Source: Cucumis sativus (lineage: Eukaryota; Streptophyta; Magnoliopsida; Cucurbitales; Cucurbitaceae). From it: a stretch of DNA of 64,000 bases. The notes below the pieces were generated by a model. It made no database searches. It was not told where the DNA came from and saw only the letters and a list, made by a program, of their open reading frames with translations. Positions 12,736 to 25,460 of the stretch are shown in pieces. The DNA lies in contig NC_026659.2 of NCBI RefSeq assembly GCF_000004075.3, positions 19,114,272 to 19,178,271 on the forward strand. The letters run 5' to 3'. The number at the start of each line of letters is the position of its first letter. Position 1 is the first letter of the stretch. A program made the position numbers and the translations under genes.

Positions 12736-15249
12736 TATAATGATAATGACCAATGACTTATCACATAAAATTAATTGTGTACTTAGATATAGTACTGAGC
12801 CTGAACGAAACTGCGAAGAAAGGCAATTCCACTCCGCAGTTCCAAACTAAACACTTAACACTTACAGAATTCATACAAGACAACTCTTAACTTTGTACTT
12901 TGCATAAAAATAAAACCAAGTGTAATCTTCTCACTTCCTTCTTCTTTCCACCATGGTGCAACACACCTATCTTCATCCACCATCTAATGCTACTCTCTTT
13001 AGCGGTGTCTAGGTGTATTAAATTTTGTTCCCGCCCTTTTTCCTTTTTCTCATCTTCACTTCAATCCAAGGACACCCTCTAGGGTCTCCTCTTTTCTCTT
13101 CATCGCTAAATGTTGCTCCTTGTGGCAGGTACTTAGAAGTGTAAAGGTGGCATTTTCTCCTTCGCTTCGATCGTCCAACCACTTCTTTTTATGGATTGCA
13201 TTTAAGGTTATCCTCTCCCTGACTCTACTCTTTGGCTCTCTGGCTCACTGCATTTGGCCTCACCAACTTGAATATTGCACTCACCTTCCTTCGAGTCAGG
13301 TCATTAGCACTAAGAAAATATTTGGTTACCAACCAACTCCTTAGGTGTATAATGAGAAGCTGTGGCTCGCACACCATTTATGACTAAAAAATAACTTTTC
13401 CTTTCCTCCTTAACTAGGCTACAACGCCTCAGAACCAACCTTCACATGACTTCAACGTCTGACAACCTGGGGGAGGGAAAAACTTCAAAAACAAGTCAAA
13501 CAAACATAGTGAGTGATGGGTTTCAGAAAGCCTTTTTGGTAAAGCACACAAAATAGCAAATAATAAGGTCAAATCGCATAAGATAAATCACAACACATGA
13601 AATCGCCATCACAACAAGCATCACAAGCACCTCGTGCTTAAGCCATTTCACAAACAAGTTTAACATTGAGACTTGGTATTCTCCCCTTGCCTACACTTGG
13701 GATTGGCACTTAATCAACATCATACAAGTTCCTTGGGATTTCCACTAGAGTCTCGTCACATTTATCTTTCTCAGACATGAGAGTCACACTCCACCATCGT
13801 CTCATCACCAACTTTCTTAGACTTGTGATTCTTCATTCACCAAGACCCAAAATTCACACTCAACCAGTGCCATGCAAGTTACGTGAGATTTCTACCAGCG
13901 GCTAGTCTTAAGAACACATCACAACTCACACCGACTTAGGGTTCACCCCTAGCCTAAACCTGGGATCCCCAGTAGTGCCCTATGATAGATTAACCACACC
14001 ACAACACACAATCACAAGAATAAAAGATGAGAGCAATAACACATCACTTACACTTGCATAGATTATCACATCATAATAAAGTCATCACACCAACATAAAC
14101 ACAAAGGAGCAGATACTTACAAACAATGTTTCTAAAATAATCCTTTTGCAAATCGAAGATCATGAATAGAAATGTTTTCCTTTCTCAAGCAATTATTCGA
14201 TAATCGTATGAAAGCATAGAAAAACATTTAACCATAACAATGGTTTATAAATCATGTTTGAAAACTGATTTGTTATTCATGAACGTTTATTTAGTAAAAT
14301 AATCGTTCACAAAATAATACTCATAATCAATTATAGAAAACATTTATAAATCAAATTAAGCACTAACAAAAAGTAGTACTTATAAATTGTATTTATCACT
14401 CATAATGCTTTCTTGTAACTTATAATCAATCAAAGAAACATTTATAAAATAGATCTTATCACTCACAAAAAATACTTAGTCTCAACTCCTTCCTTCTTTG
14501 CATCCGACTTTCTCTTCTCGTCCAACAGTTCCTTCAACTGGCCGTTCAACGTTCAAAACTTTCTTTTCATACTTTCATAAAATAATCTAGCGTCTCCAGA
14601 ACAAAAATTCTCTTTTTCCTTTGACTTTCGGTCCTATTTATAGTGGCCTTTCACCTCCAAGGAACACTTTCACGATTTACATGTGTCACCTTACTAACAT
14701 GTCGCGCCTTGCTACTAACTCGAACTCGTCACGTAGTCTATTCTTTTGCGGCAATTTGACTTTTCATTGAAGACACACACTTTATCTCCTCGGGAAGCCA
14801 AACTCTTAAATCGTCCGACTGTCCTTTTCTTTTCTTGAAAAGTCACATCGTTTCCTTTCTTACAACGAGTTGTCAAGTCACCTTGACAAGACACTAACTT
14901 CCTCGCCTCATTATCTTGGGCACCGATACATCTTCTCGCAGTATCCTGCTAAACACCCAACACTTTAACGTTCTACGTATGGTTCCTTCTCGTCAGTTGT
15001 TCTTATCGTGTCACTTACCTTCATGCGATAGAGCCTTGACTTGCGCTTTTCTATTCACATTGTCAATTTTTCATTCGCGTCCTTTCTCACGAATCAGGGC
15101 ATCACAAAAGTTAACAACTTTCCCTCAGTCTAGATAAGTTCATTCCAATGTAAACAGTCAAAGACAATCAAATCAAGATATGCTCAAAACTACCCATAAT
15201 TTTTCAATACAAGACATAACCAGTAAAAAGTCAACATACTAGTACATGT
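12736..15249. other. Spacer of likely retroelement origin
   Basis: C/T-rich and A/C-rich segments lie between copies A and B of the hairpin-headed repeat. Apparent open frames (for example 12900-13344 and 14916-15137) show no domain or conservation signal. It is probably old LTR-element interior. Confidence 0.4.
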
Positions 15250-15900
15250 TCATTCGTCAATGTAGCAAATGTAGAAAATACACATTTAACTAAGTGTTTG
15301 GAAAAAGTAGTGCAATAATGTTTTTTATTGTCAAGTTCATCCTTCACATACATTGCATAGATGACAATGTGTGTGACGAAAGCACTGAGAGGTTGCATGT
15401 CTTAATCAAGGAAAAATAACTTAGACTACTTACAACATTATAAGACATAAATCATAAGTCAACTTAGTGTATTTGAATTCAGAGAGTAGAGCAAATATGG
15501 TAGAATGTTGAGAAGCATCTCGCCTTAATTTGGAGTTTAATTAGTATGCTTTATATCGCTTCAAACCTTCGAATACATTCTAGAGCGCTTATATAGTTAA
15601 GATATTCCTTCATTGCCATGTCTATAATGATTCCATTATTCATCTGTTGTCATCTCGCCTTGTCATCTTGCGCCGCCACACACACCACATGTATATAATA
15701 GATCAGAGTAGACAACATACTGTTCATACCTCATATTGTATAGCTTATACCGCATAATTTTTGCAGCATGGTAAAGTAAAATAGGAACTTAAGCTCCCTG
15801 TGTTCGACCTTGGTCTTACCAGCAAACCTCTCTTCGCTTGCACTTGCACGAATGAAAGGAAAACTTGCATGCTAACGATTGCATTTTGTGATGTAGAAAC
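15250..15900 (+). mobile_element. Hairpin-headed repeat family, eroded copy B
   Basis: It shares landmarks with copies A and C: 'agcactgagaggttgcatg', then 'ctccctgtgttcgacctt' followed by 'ttaccagcaaacctc' and 'aaaacttgcatg'. At the left end 'aaatgtagaaaatacacattt' may be the eroded hairpin. It lacks the first half seen in the other copies. Confidence 0.45.
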
Positions 15901-16971
15901 GTATGGGTAGGATTATAACTTTTATCCCATGATCCTATTCTGTTGCTTGATAATTCACTCTTTAGAACTCATATCGCCTTATCCACAACTACTTTGCTTG
16001 CACATATAACTTAACAGTCTAAAGCCAACAAGCCGTTTAACTCAAATCCTTCATCGCCAGTCATCCTCATCGCGTTGCTTACCTTCACGCAATAGAATCT
16101 TGGCTTACATGTTTTTCTTCACGTTGCCTACTCTCTTTTAGCATCACTTTTCGCAGGGTATCTCAACACTTATTTGAACAACCTCCCACGAGGATCCTTC
16201 TCAACAAGACTCCCTTCTATCGAATCAAGACCTCACAGTGATATTGTGATTGTGTATTTTTAGCATAAATGGACAAAGAAAAGAGATCGAATTAGCATGC
16301 TATCAGTAATAACTTTGGATTACTAATAACATACTATCCATATGATAACTTCTATCGCTAATAGTATAAATGAAATTGTTATCATTGCAACTTTTTTTTC
16401 AAAATAAATTATTGATTTTAGGTTATATGCTATGTACATTTATATCATTTAGAAATTCAAATTTCAAGTTATCATTGATAAATTCATGAAAAACATATTG
16501 ACATATTAGACACAATGTCATTGATAGAAGCTTATCACTGATAGTATGATATATGTGATAGAAGTCGTCACTGATAGCATATGAGAAAGAAAATTGAAGA
16601 AAAATTTCGACATTTTAAAAAAAATTAGCATATGTCTAGTAAAAAATTGTCATTCTTGCAAATATTGTTCGTTGTGCTAAATTATATTTAATCAATGTTT
16701 ACTTAAAAAAAGAAAGAAGGAATAAAAACTAAGTAAAGAAGTTTTGTTGGTAGAGAGAAGATGTGAAGGTACTTATAAAAGGGAAACAAAAATTGTATAA
16801 TAGGGAGACTTAATAAGAAGGGTTTGTTGTAAATTTGTAATATATTGCTTAAATTTCTACCCCATGGTGGTGATGTTCCAACCCACACACATTTTACTTT
16901 GCCTTTTCATTTTTCCCTCCTTCACAAGCTATACATATATATATTATATATATCACTTCGCTTCCAAATCA
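15901..16971. other. Spacer with scattered MITE-type palindromes
   Basis: At 16280-16680 there are several 'atcactgatag' and 'gctatcagta' style motifs, like the interiors of the MITEs. A TATA-rich run at 16930-16952 precedes the small open frame at 16972. No other gene is evident. Confidence 0.45.
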
Positions 16972-17124
16972 ATGCCATTCATCAACTTTCTTCCTTTGCT
17001 TCTTGTTCTAAATCTCATAGCTATCATTAAAATTGGATCAGATGCCTCAAGTGAAAGTAGTTCCTATTATAAAGGTTCAGTAATTTGCTTCTGTGTTCTT
17101 CCCATCAATCTTGTAGTTCTATAA
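16972..17124 (+). CDS. Possible small secreted peptide or first exon
   Basis: A 50-codon frame starts MPFINFLPLLLVLNLIAIIK, a signal-peptide-like hydrophobic core, followed by DASSESSSYYKG. A TATA-rich segment lies about 30 bp upstream, as expected for a plant promoter. A weak donor (AAAG/GTTCAG) falls at 17074-17075. It could be exon 1 of a secreted-peptide gene or chance. It does not join in phase to the TPX2 exon at 17593. I do not recognise a family. Confidence 0.25.
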   Translation: MPFINFLPLLLVLNLIAIIKIGSDASSESSSYYKGSVICFCVLPINLVVL

Positions 17125-17592
17125 TTTTGTATCACAATTGTATCGTGAGAGATCTTTAGGACAAAGACGGTGTCAATTACTATTGAACTAAATTCATGTT
17201 GATTTCTCTCACAATTAAATGTAGTGATTTTTTAATATTTCTATATATAGTAATGATTTTTTTTTTATTCTAGTTACTTAAGTGAGCGTTGATGGTCTAG
17301 AAGAGCTTTTCTTTATCTCTTTGGCATAATCGTTTTTTTTTCCCATAAATATGTAGAAGTGAAGAATTTATAAATAATTTTTAAAGCTTCATACACAATG
17401 TAAATAGAAATTGTATGAAAAGAATTGTATTAGAAGTTTTCGGATATACAAGGTTTATAGATGACTTAAACCTATCTTTTTGGTTGAGTTTGGTTGATAT
17501 GTGTGTTGAACATTTTGTTAAAGAAAGAAAGGATTTAAATCTTGAAGTAGTTTCTAATTATGAGTAGTTTTTAATTATTTTGATCCTATTAG

Positions 17593-20500
17593 ACTGCTGA
17601 TATCAAAGAGAGGTTTTGCAACAAACCCAAGGTAAGATATCTGTCACTGGAACAAATATCAGATAGTATGAACAGAGATTCAAGCTTTCTTGATCTAGCT
17701 TTGAACACCATCTTTCTCTTTTGATAATCATTGTATCTTTGTTTTTGGTTTTCAAAATTAAAGTTATTTCCTTCAACTATTCACATCTTTTTTTAATTAA
17801 AACAGTTAATTTTTTAGTCCAAATTTCAAAGAAAAACAAGTTTTGTTTTGGTAAAAGGTAACTAACAAAAAACTTGAGATGAAATAAATGTTTGTAAATA
17901 AAAACTAAAAATAAAACACAAAATTGGTTACCAAACGGGACATTTCATGAACATTTTAATATTTATGTATGTCTCCGAGATTCGGAGTTGACTATTTTAT
18001 AACCTTGGTGAGATTTCATATATGAATAAAGGTTATGATCAAAGAAAATACAAGGCCACATGATTTCAAATTGCACACAGAACAAAGGGCCATCAAACGT
18101 GCAATGTTCAACTATTCGGTAACTATATTACTTGATGTTATCTTCGAGCCAACTATTATGGGAACCTTTATCAGGCCCTTACCTTATTTAAAGTTGAATT
18201 GATTCAAACTCGGTATAACAAATTTCTAATGGATGTACAATAATACAACTAAGGGACTGTGTTTGGATTTTAAGTCGGTTATGGTATAAATCATTTTAAC
18301 TTGAATTAAAAATAATAAATAATATAATAAAGAGAGAAAGATAGAATGAGTATAAAATAATAAACACAGTTACAAAAAGATATTTAAAATAGTAATAATA
18401 AGGAGAATTTTTAAAAATAGTAGATTTTACAAAATATTTACAACCTATAGCAAATTCTATCACTGATAATCATTGATATGATATAGTGATTGAATTCAAA
18501 ATTTTGCTTTTAGGTTGTAAATGTTTTAGTTTATTTTACTATTTTTAAAACTGCTCCTAAAAACAATGTATTTAATTGTAAGTTATATAATAATTAGAAT
18601 TAAACGCCAAGTGCTATAATTAGAGTCCAATATGAAATAAGTAGTGGACTGCCATTTGAATGAGTTGGAGGTTTAAACGTCTCTAAATTAATTGTGAACT
18701 AGTGATTAAAAAAAAAAAAAAAGTCAAAATCCACCTTTTTTTTATTTATGAATTTTTATGAAAGTAACAATTTAACCATTGAGGGTTAGTTTATAGGAAA
18801 ATTTTAAAAAATTGTAGATCTTACAAAATATTTACAACTAATAGCAAATTTTATCAGTGATAGTCATTGATATGCTACAGTGATAGAATCCAAAATTTTA
18901 CTATTTTTAAAAATGTCTCCAATTTATAATGGTTTAATATCTTAATATACTTTTAATTTTGTAAAATTATCTAGCACATTTTAGTCTCTATGATATAATG
19001 TCTATAGTGAACAATTTTGTTGGTAAGATTTAATATGATTCTTTTATTCAAATAGATCGACAAACTTATTAGCTAGGATAAACTCTAGGGGCATTTTTAA
19101 ATATTAAAATAGAAAAATCTATTAAATTCTGTCGAGTGCATTTAAGTCTCTCTTTTTCCATATTTATAAATAGTTTCAATTTTTTTTTCTACGAATAAGA
19201 ATTCTCCTAAATTAAAATGTTTTTATAAACTATAAAAATATATATTACCACATTAGAAAGATTAAGAGTTAGGTTTGATGAAGATTTTTGGGACTAATTA
19301 AACCGCTATAGATGTTAAAGGCCCGTTTGATAATGTTTGCGTTTCTCATTTCCAAATTTTAATGAAGGTTTCTCGAAAAGTTTTTCCTCGTTCTTTTCCC
19401 ACTTTATGTGATCAAATTTTCTTTATTTCTATGATTCCATGTTTGCTTATTGGTATTGAGTCATGTTTAAAATCATTTTTGTTGGTGGAAGTCTTCGGTT
19501 CAACTCCCAAGATGACTTTGTATTCTTTTTTTTCTTCTTATTTTATTACTTTTTCATATATGTTTAATATTTTTTTTCCTTTTTTCCTTTTTTTTTCATA
19601 TCTATATGTTTAATTTAATTTTAAATTTTAATTTTTTTAATATTTAAATTGATGTATTATTTTATTTTCAAATTTCATATTTAATTTTAAATTTTAAATT
19701 TTCTTTTCTATTTAGCTAACTTTTCTATTTTTTTTTACATATTTAGTTTAATTTTGAATTTTAAACTCTTCAATATTTAAATTTATATATTATTTTAATC
19801 TTTCAAATTTAAATATTTCTTAAATTTTAGATTTTCAATTTTTGCAATAGGCAGGTTTATATGCTATTTTAATTTTAAATTTAAAATCAAATTTACTAAT
19901 ATATATATGATTAATAAAATTTACTAATATATGATTAATAAAATCTATTGTAGTTTGTTATTAATATTGCAATGGGATATATGTATATTTCATCATGTTA
20001 ATGTTTTATACCTTCATGAATTCTATATACATTTTTATCTTTTACCTAATTAAATTATATTTAAACTAAAGGAAAATGTTATGAAAAATAACATAAGAAA
20101 TGACTATCAAACAAGTTTATGTTTCTGTTTCAAGTTTTCAAGAAACAAAAAAATGAGAATAGTTATAAACATAGTCCCGTTTCTTGTTATCAAAAAAGAA
20201 GAAACAAGGAACAGATAACAGAAAATAGAAACATTATCAACAAACTCTAAAAGTGCAAATTTTGAAATATTTGAACTAAATTATTACAAACCAAATGTCG
20301 AGGGACTATATCTTTCCATTAATAAAATAATTTTTTTCTTTAATCATCATTTGATGGTACAAATTGTTATCACTTTAGCTACAAACAATCATAATATTTT
20401 ATTTGTCACCTTTACAAATGCTTCTTCTCAATTTTCTCAAAATTAAGCTTTTATTGATAGTAACCATTAGCAATAGCAATTGATAGTTGCTATAAGTTAC

Positions 20501-23500
20501 CATCATTGGTAGATGATAATAGTTTTTAATTTGAGAAATGTGCTATCAGCTGTCACCATCTATGAATGATAGTAACTTGTATTTTAAAATTTTTTACCAA
20601 TTGCTTGATCAACATTGGCTACTTTTGCAAATATCTTATCATTCTACGTACTACACTTTAAATTTATTTTCTAAATTGTGTTATTTCCTATAACTTTTCT
20701 ATTTTTATATTAAAAGAAAAATGGTTATAAAAAATGTCAAAAATGTTTCTTACGAATAATAGAAAAGAATTATAATCGTAATAAATAACAATTTAAGAAC
20801 CAATACTTAAGTTTATAACAACATTTTAAAAGAATGAAAAATATAGAAAATATATCACCGATAGAATCTTATTACAATTGATTCTATCACTAGCCTATTA
20901 TGAATCTAAATTTTGACATATCTACAAATTTTGTTACATTTTGTTTTATATATTGATATTTTAAATTTTGTCATAAACATTTTCTTTTATTGGATTCTTT
21001 AGGAATGTGAGAAATTCAAAGTTAATATACATCCCAAACAAAAAAAAAGCTTGCTAATTTAACTGCTGAGCTAGTAAATGATAAAATTGTATGTTTCTTA
21101 AATTAAAAAAAAAATGAAGGAAAATATAATTGTGTTGTTAATTAAATAATTGGCACATTGGGAACTTTTCAGGTAGCAACAAAATTATTTGTGATAGAAC
21201 AGCAGAAGAAACAAGAAGAACAATTGCATAAGGTTTTTTTATTATTATTATTTTCCTGGAATAAAGATATTTTCAGAGCTTTTTAGAAAAAAGGAAATAA
21301 ATAATTTGAAGGGCATTAAAGAGATTTTGGGTGAAAATGAAGCAGATTATAGAAGAGGAAGAGATTCGTTTGCTAAGAAAAGAAATGATTCCCAAAGCTC
21401 AGTTAATGCCTTTTTTTGACAAACCCTTTTATCCTCAAAGGTAACCCAACCAACCCTCCTTCAATTCTTCTTCTTCTTTCTTTTTTTTTTTTTTTGTCCA
21501 TTCTACCCTTTAAATTTTTAATGTTATTTCATAATCTAAAATAGATATTTCAAAGTTATAATCACAGTTTAACAAACTTGAAATATTTAAGAATAATATC
21601 AAAATTGGATCAAACTTACATTTTATGCTAAAACAATAGATTCTCTCTAATTTTTTCCCTTCCAATTATTCTCTCCAAATTTATTTTGTTAATTTAAGTT
21701 TACATATACATATATATACATATATATAATCTTTTTTCAAAACTGTTATGTTGTTTAAGATCGTCTACCAAATATAAACGATCATGTATCAAATCTAAAT
21801 GATCATGTACCAATTTTTTTAAAATATTAACGATCTTGTACAAAATTTAAACGATCATGTACCAAAAAGTTTTGAAAAAAAAATCGTTTAGATTTGTTTA
21901 CCAAAATTTAAACGATTAAATATAAACAATCGTGTACCAAATAGTGTCAAATCTAAAAGATCATATACAAAAAAATCTTGAAAACAAATCGTTTAAACTC
22001 AAATCTAATCGATCATGTAGATTTTGACTTTAATTTTTCAAATTTTTTAGAGTTTAAACTCAAATAGTGCCAAAGCTAAACGATAATTTTTCAAATCATA
22101 TTTAAGTATACAGCCGGTCAAAGTATGATTTCTAAAAGTCAAAAATCAACATTTTGACTTTTCACATCTTCGACCACTTTCATCAATTCCGAGCTTCTGA
22201 ATATGATTTTGTATTTATATTTTTAATATTTAAATTACATTTAAACATAAAGATCTATCTTTAACTTATAACTGACATCTACATATATCTGTCGGTTTCT
22301 CTCTCTTTACCTAATTTGAATAATTTGAATTATTCCATCATAATGTTTTAAGTTGATTCCTATTGAGCTAGTGGGAGAACCTAATGGGCTTCAACGATTC
22401 GAGATTAACTGTCTAAACTCTTTAGACCGTAACATCAACCTTCTTAACTAACAGGTCATTCCATTAAAGTTCTATAGTTGCACTCCCCTCACTATAGATA
22501 TATTTGTGTCCGTGTGATATAACCATAATAAGTAAGTTAATCCTTTTCAGGTTGTTCATAACATCGGTTGGGTCAAAGTATCGTTTTACCCCTAAGACTA
22601 TATCATGCTCCTTAAATCCCACTAGTCAACTATTGAACAATTGGTTTAAGGTCCAACCTCTAAATTGAATTCCTCTGGGGCCAATGAGAGGGTGGAACCC
22701 CTTGTTCAAGACTTGGATTCAATCATTAAGGGAACAACCTATCTACTAACTTTAAATCAAGTAGGAGTGAATTTCGTCTTGCGCCTTATGTCCCCAGTTA
22801 TCCACCCGATCTTATCCTTAAACTAAGAGCCTTATTGGGTCAATGCTAATGAGCTACCCTCACCTATGCAGATCTAAGGATAATCTCGTATGAATAGGAG
22901 TTCATAGTTAGCTCAAGATTAAGATTAAGTTATAAAAGATATTTATATACGAAATAGTCTTTTTATAAAGGTAACAGTGTTATAACTTAAAAGTGACTAT
23001 TTTATGGTTCAAGTCTTATGTAAACTCTTTACATAGGATGTTCTCACTTTCATGTCTCTACATGAACTGTTTAAGATCACATCGTTTATACTAACTATAA
23101 ATCGAGCTGCATCTATAGTGTTCCTAGAATAAGGTGTCCAACCTTTTCATATTCTATGGACTATTAAGATTATATACTTGAACTTGATCCACGTTTATGT
23201 TTCTACATAAAGTTCAAGTTTACTCAATAATAGTCTAAGAACCTTAATTTATTTGTTTTGAGATTATAGTATCAATAACGACTTTATTGAATAGAATATA
23301 ATTACAAACTACGAGTTTTAGCACATACATTCCAACATTTTAGCGCTTTCTTATAATTTTTAAAAGACTCCCTTCAAAATATACTTATAGGTTTAAAGTA
23401 TTTTATCTTTTTTATTTAAATGGTTGGTAAAAAAGAATTTAAATTATTTTTATTAATTTAAATAATATTTAAATTTCAAAAGTTGATAATTTTTTTACCA

Positions 23501-25460
23501 ACAATTTAAATTAAAAAAATTATTTTAAAGTTGCAGGTATATTTTAAAGTTTTTAAATATTTTAAAATTTATATTTTAATTTACTTTTCAACTAATTCCA
23601 TATAAGGCACACATCATCAAATATAATTAATGTTTAGTAAGCATTCATTAAATTAAAATTAAAGTTAACACGATAACTATTTAAAAGTATATAGAAAACT
23701 TTAGAGATGGAAATGTTTGTTTTGAAACTTTACAGACTAAATAGAAATAAACTTAAAACTTTAAAAAATGTAAAATTATTTTACTATTTTTGGAATAGAC
23801 CAAATTAGGAAATATTATTAAGTAAATTGAATAGCCAAAATTTGGAAGTATTTTTGCAAAAAAACGTTGGAAGATTTATGCAAATTCAATGTGACAAAAT
23901 TGTCCGTTATTTGAAATTAATTTTCAATTACATGTACGAAATAAGCCAAATTAGAAAACATTACTTAAAATAATTATTTTATTTAAAAACTATAACAAAC
24001 TTACAAGTTACAATAAAAAATAATGTGTCATATCCATTAGTTCCGTGGCACAATCGGCACTAATTAGCAACATGTGGGTCAAGGTTAATTTCGTGTAATC
24101 ATGTCTAACCCCTCCATTTATGCCAAATTTGAGCTTACAATTTCTCAGAGTCCTGTATGAGTTTGATTAACTCCTTTTGTTCTTATTTATTTAAATTACA
24201 TTTAAAAATAGTAAATCTTACCAAATATTTACAATTTATAGTAAAATATTGTATAAGTGATAGGTCTTGATATGTTATAATGATAGAAAACTATCTCTAA
24301 TAAAATCTAAAATTCTATTACATTTTAATTTATTTTGCTATTTTGAAAAATGTCAAAAAAAAAAAAAAAAAAACTTCATTATTCATATATGATAGTTTAA
24401 CTTTTCATTTATTTTTAGATTTAAATATTATTCTCTTAGTTAAGGCATATTTTAGTTTGAATACTTCCAAATATAGAATCATATTGATATCATTTTCATT
24501 TTGTGAACAAAAATTGGAAAAATAAAAATTAATATTTCATTTTGTGAACAGAAATTGAAAATTTTAAAACTAATATTTAAAAGTACATGGAATGGAAAGG
24601 ATGAAATAGAAATAATATTAAAATGAACTGTTTAATTTAGGGATAGTTGCAAATTTAGCAATTAGATTTAAAATAATTAAGTATATAGCAACATTTTAAA
24701 AAATTTGTAAATATAGCAAAATTTGTCAAATTCTATCAATGATATAAGTCTATCACCGATAGACCATGTTGCAAATATTGATTTATCACTGATAGAATAT
24801 ACAAAGTTTATCAACGATACGAGTTTATCAGCGATAAATTTGTTATATTTGCAGTTTTTTTTAAAATGTTGCTATATCCTTAATTATTATTCCTAAGATA
24901 GTCATCAATTGCAATTTTTCTAAATTTTATAAAAGTTATTAATTAATTTAAATTTTCATTTTTCCTAATTTAAAGTATATCAATAAAAACTTGGCTCAAC
25001 TAACATCAACCTAAGTTGAGGACCAAAATTCAAGTCCATGAATAGAATCTCCACGTTCATCAACTTGTACTTCAAATGTATGTACAAAAAGATCTTTTCA
25101 TCTATATCAATACAAGTAAATATCATGAAATTTAAACACCGTTTACGAATTTTGAAGATAAGGTGAATCTCTATTTAATTTACAAAATTTCATCCGAATA
25201 CACCTAAAATTATTTATAAAATAAAGCAAAATTCATCCTTTTTTTTACTCTTTATATTTTATTTAAAAGATTGGCTATATTTTCTTAAATTGTTTTATTT
25301 TTTTTCTACCATTCGTAATAAAGACACTTCTAAAATATTCTATACGTTTTTTATTTTTTTCAGATCAAAAAGACCCTTAACAATTCCTAGAGAGCCAAGT
25401 GTCCATCTAATGAGAACCAAATCTTGGAATTGCTTTCCCAACACTGAATTTGAGGCTTAA
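17593..25460 (+). CDS. TPX2-domain microtubule-associated protein (3' exons, long introns)
   Basis: Four short exons join in one frame: 17593-17631, 21173-21232, 21346-21440 and 25364-25460 (stop TAA). All three introns have GT donors and CAG acceptors. They encode 96 residues containing VATKLFVIEQQKKQEE, then IIEEEEIRLLRKEMIPKAQ, then MPFFDKPFYPQR and SKRPLTIPREPS. This run is characteristic of the plant TPX2 C-terminal domain, which binds microtubules and spindle components. The protein ends with a short tail, SWNCFPNTEFEA. Introns 1 and 3 are about 3.5 and 3.9 kb, packed with MITEs and LTR remains, and hide the gene from ORF-based calling. The 5' exons were not found, so the gene may be incomplete or start further left. 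Domain identity is firm; integrity is uncertain. Confidence 0.75.
18400..18560. mobile_element. MITE, family 2, copy 1
   Basis: Imperfect terminal inverted repeats: 'ggagaatttttaaaaatagta' style on the left (only the last bases strictly match) against 'tactatttttaaaactgctc' on the right. The interior includes 'caaaatatttacaacctata' and 'tctatcactgata'. It lies in the first intron of the TPX2-domain gene. Confidence 0.5.
18790..18925. mobile_element. MITE, family 2, copy 2
   Basis: The interior 'caaaatatttacaactaata' and 'tatcagtgatagtcattgat' match copy 1 at 18.4 kb, and the right end again reads 'tactatttttaaaaatg'. No coding capacity. Confidence 0.5.
18926..20819. other. Intronic A+T-rich sequence
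   Basis: Within the first TPX2-gene intron. It contains a local duplication of 'tttactaatatat' plus 'gattaataaaat' near 19.89-19.94 kb and several short palindromic motifs at 20.45-20.60 kb. No exon-like segment was recognised. Confidence 0.5.
20820..20965. mobile_element. MITE family 1-like fragment
   Basis: It carries 'acaacattttaaaagaatg', 'atcaccgatagaatct' and 'gattctatcactagcc', matching the interior layout of the 6.5 and 24.6 kb elements. The ends are eroded. Confidence 0.4.
21745..22090. repeat. Degenerate ~22-bp minisatellite around GATC
   Basis: A motif of the form 'aaacgatcatgtaccaaat' recurs about ten times with substitutions, and some copies are inverted ('aatcgtttagatttg'). 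It lies in the third TPX2-gene intron. Spacing is irregular, so it is an old, decayed array. Confidence 0.6.
22340..23336 (-). mobile_element. Truncated LTR, minus orientation
   Basis: Read on the minus strand, the segment starts TGTTGGAATGTATGTGCTAA at 23336, a typical LTR 5' end. Its interior shares the 'acacggacacaaatatatct' type block with the 7.3-8.4 kb remnant. I could not find a clean opposite end or adjoining coding region, so it is a solo or truncated LTR inside the third TPX2-gene intron. Confidence 0.5.
24200..24350. mobile_element. MITE, family 2, copy 3
   Basis: It begins 'aaaaatagtaaatcttacca' and ends 'tttgctattttgaaaaatg', with 'caaatatttacaatttatag' inside. The layout is that of the copies at 18.4 and 18.8 kb. 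Confidence 0.45.
24642..24917 (-). mobile_element. MITE, family 1, second near full-length copy
   Basis: It is the inverse of the 6499-6775 element: it begins 'gatagttgcaaatttagcaa' and ends 'gatagtcatcaattgca'. Interior palindromes are 'tatcaccgatag' and 'tatcactgatag'. The length, about 276 bp, equals the first copy. Confidence 0.65.
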
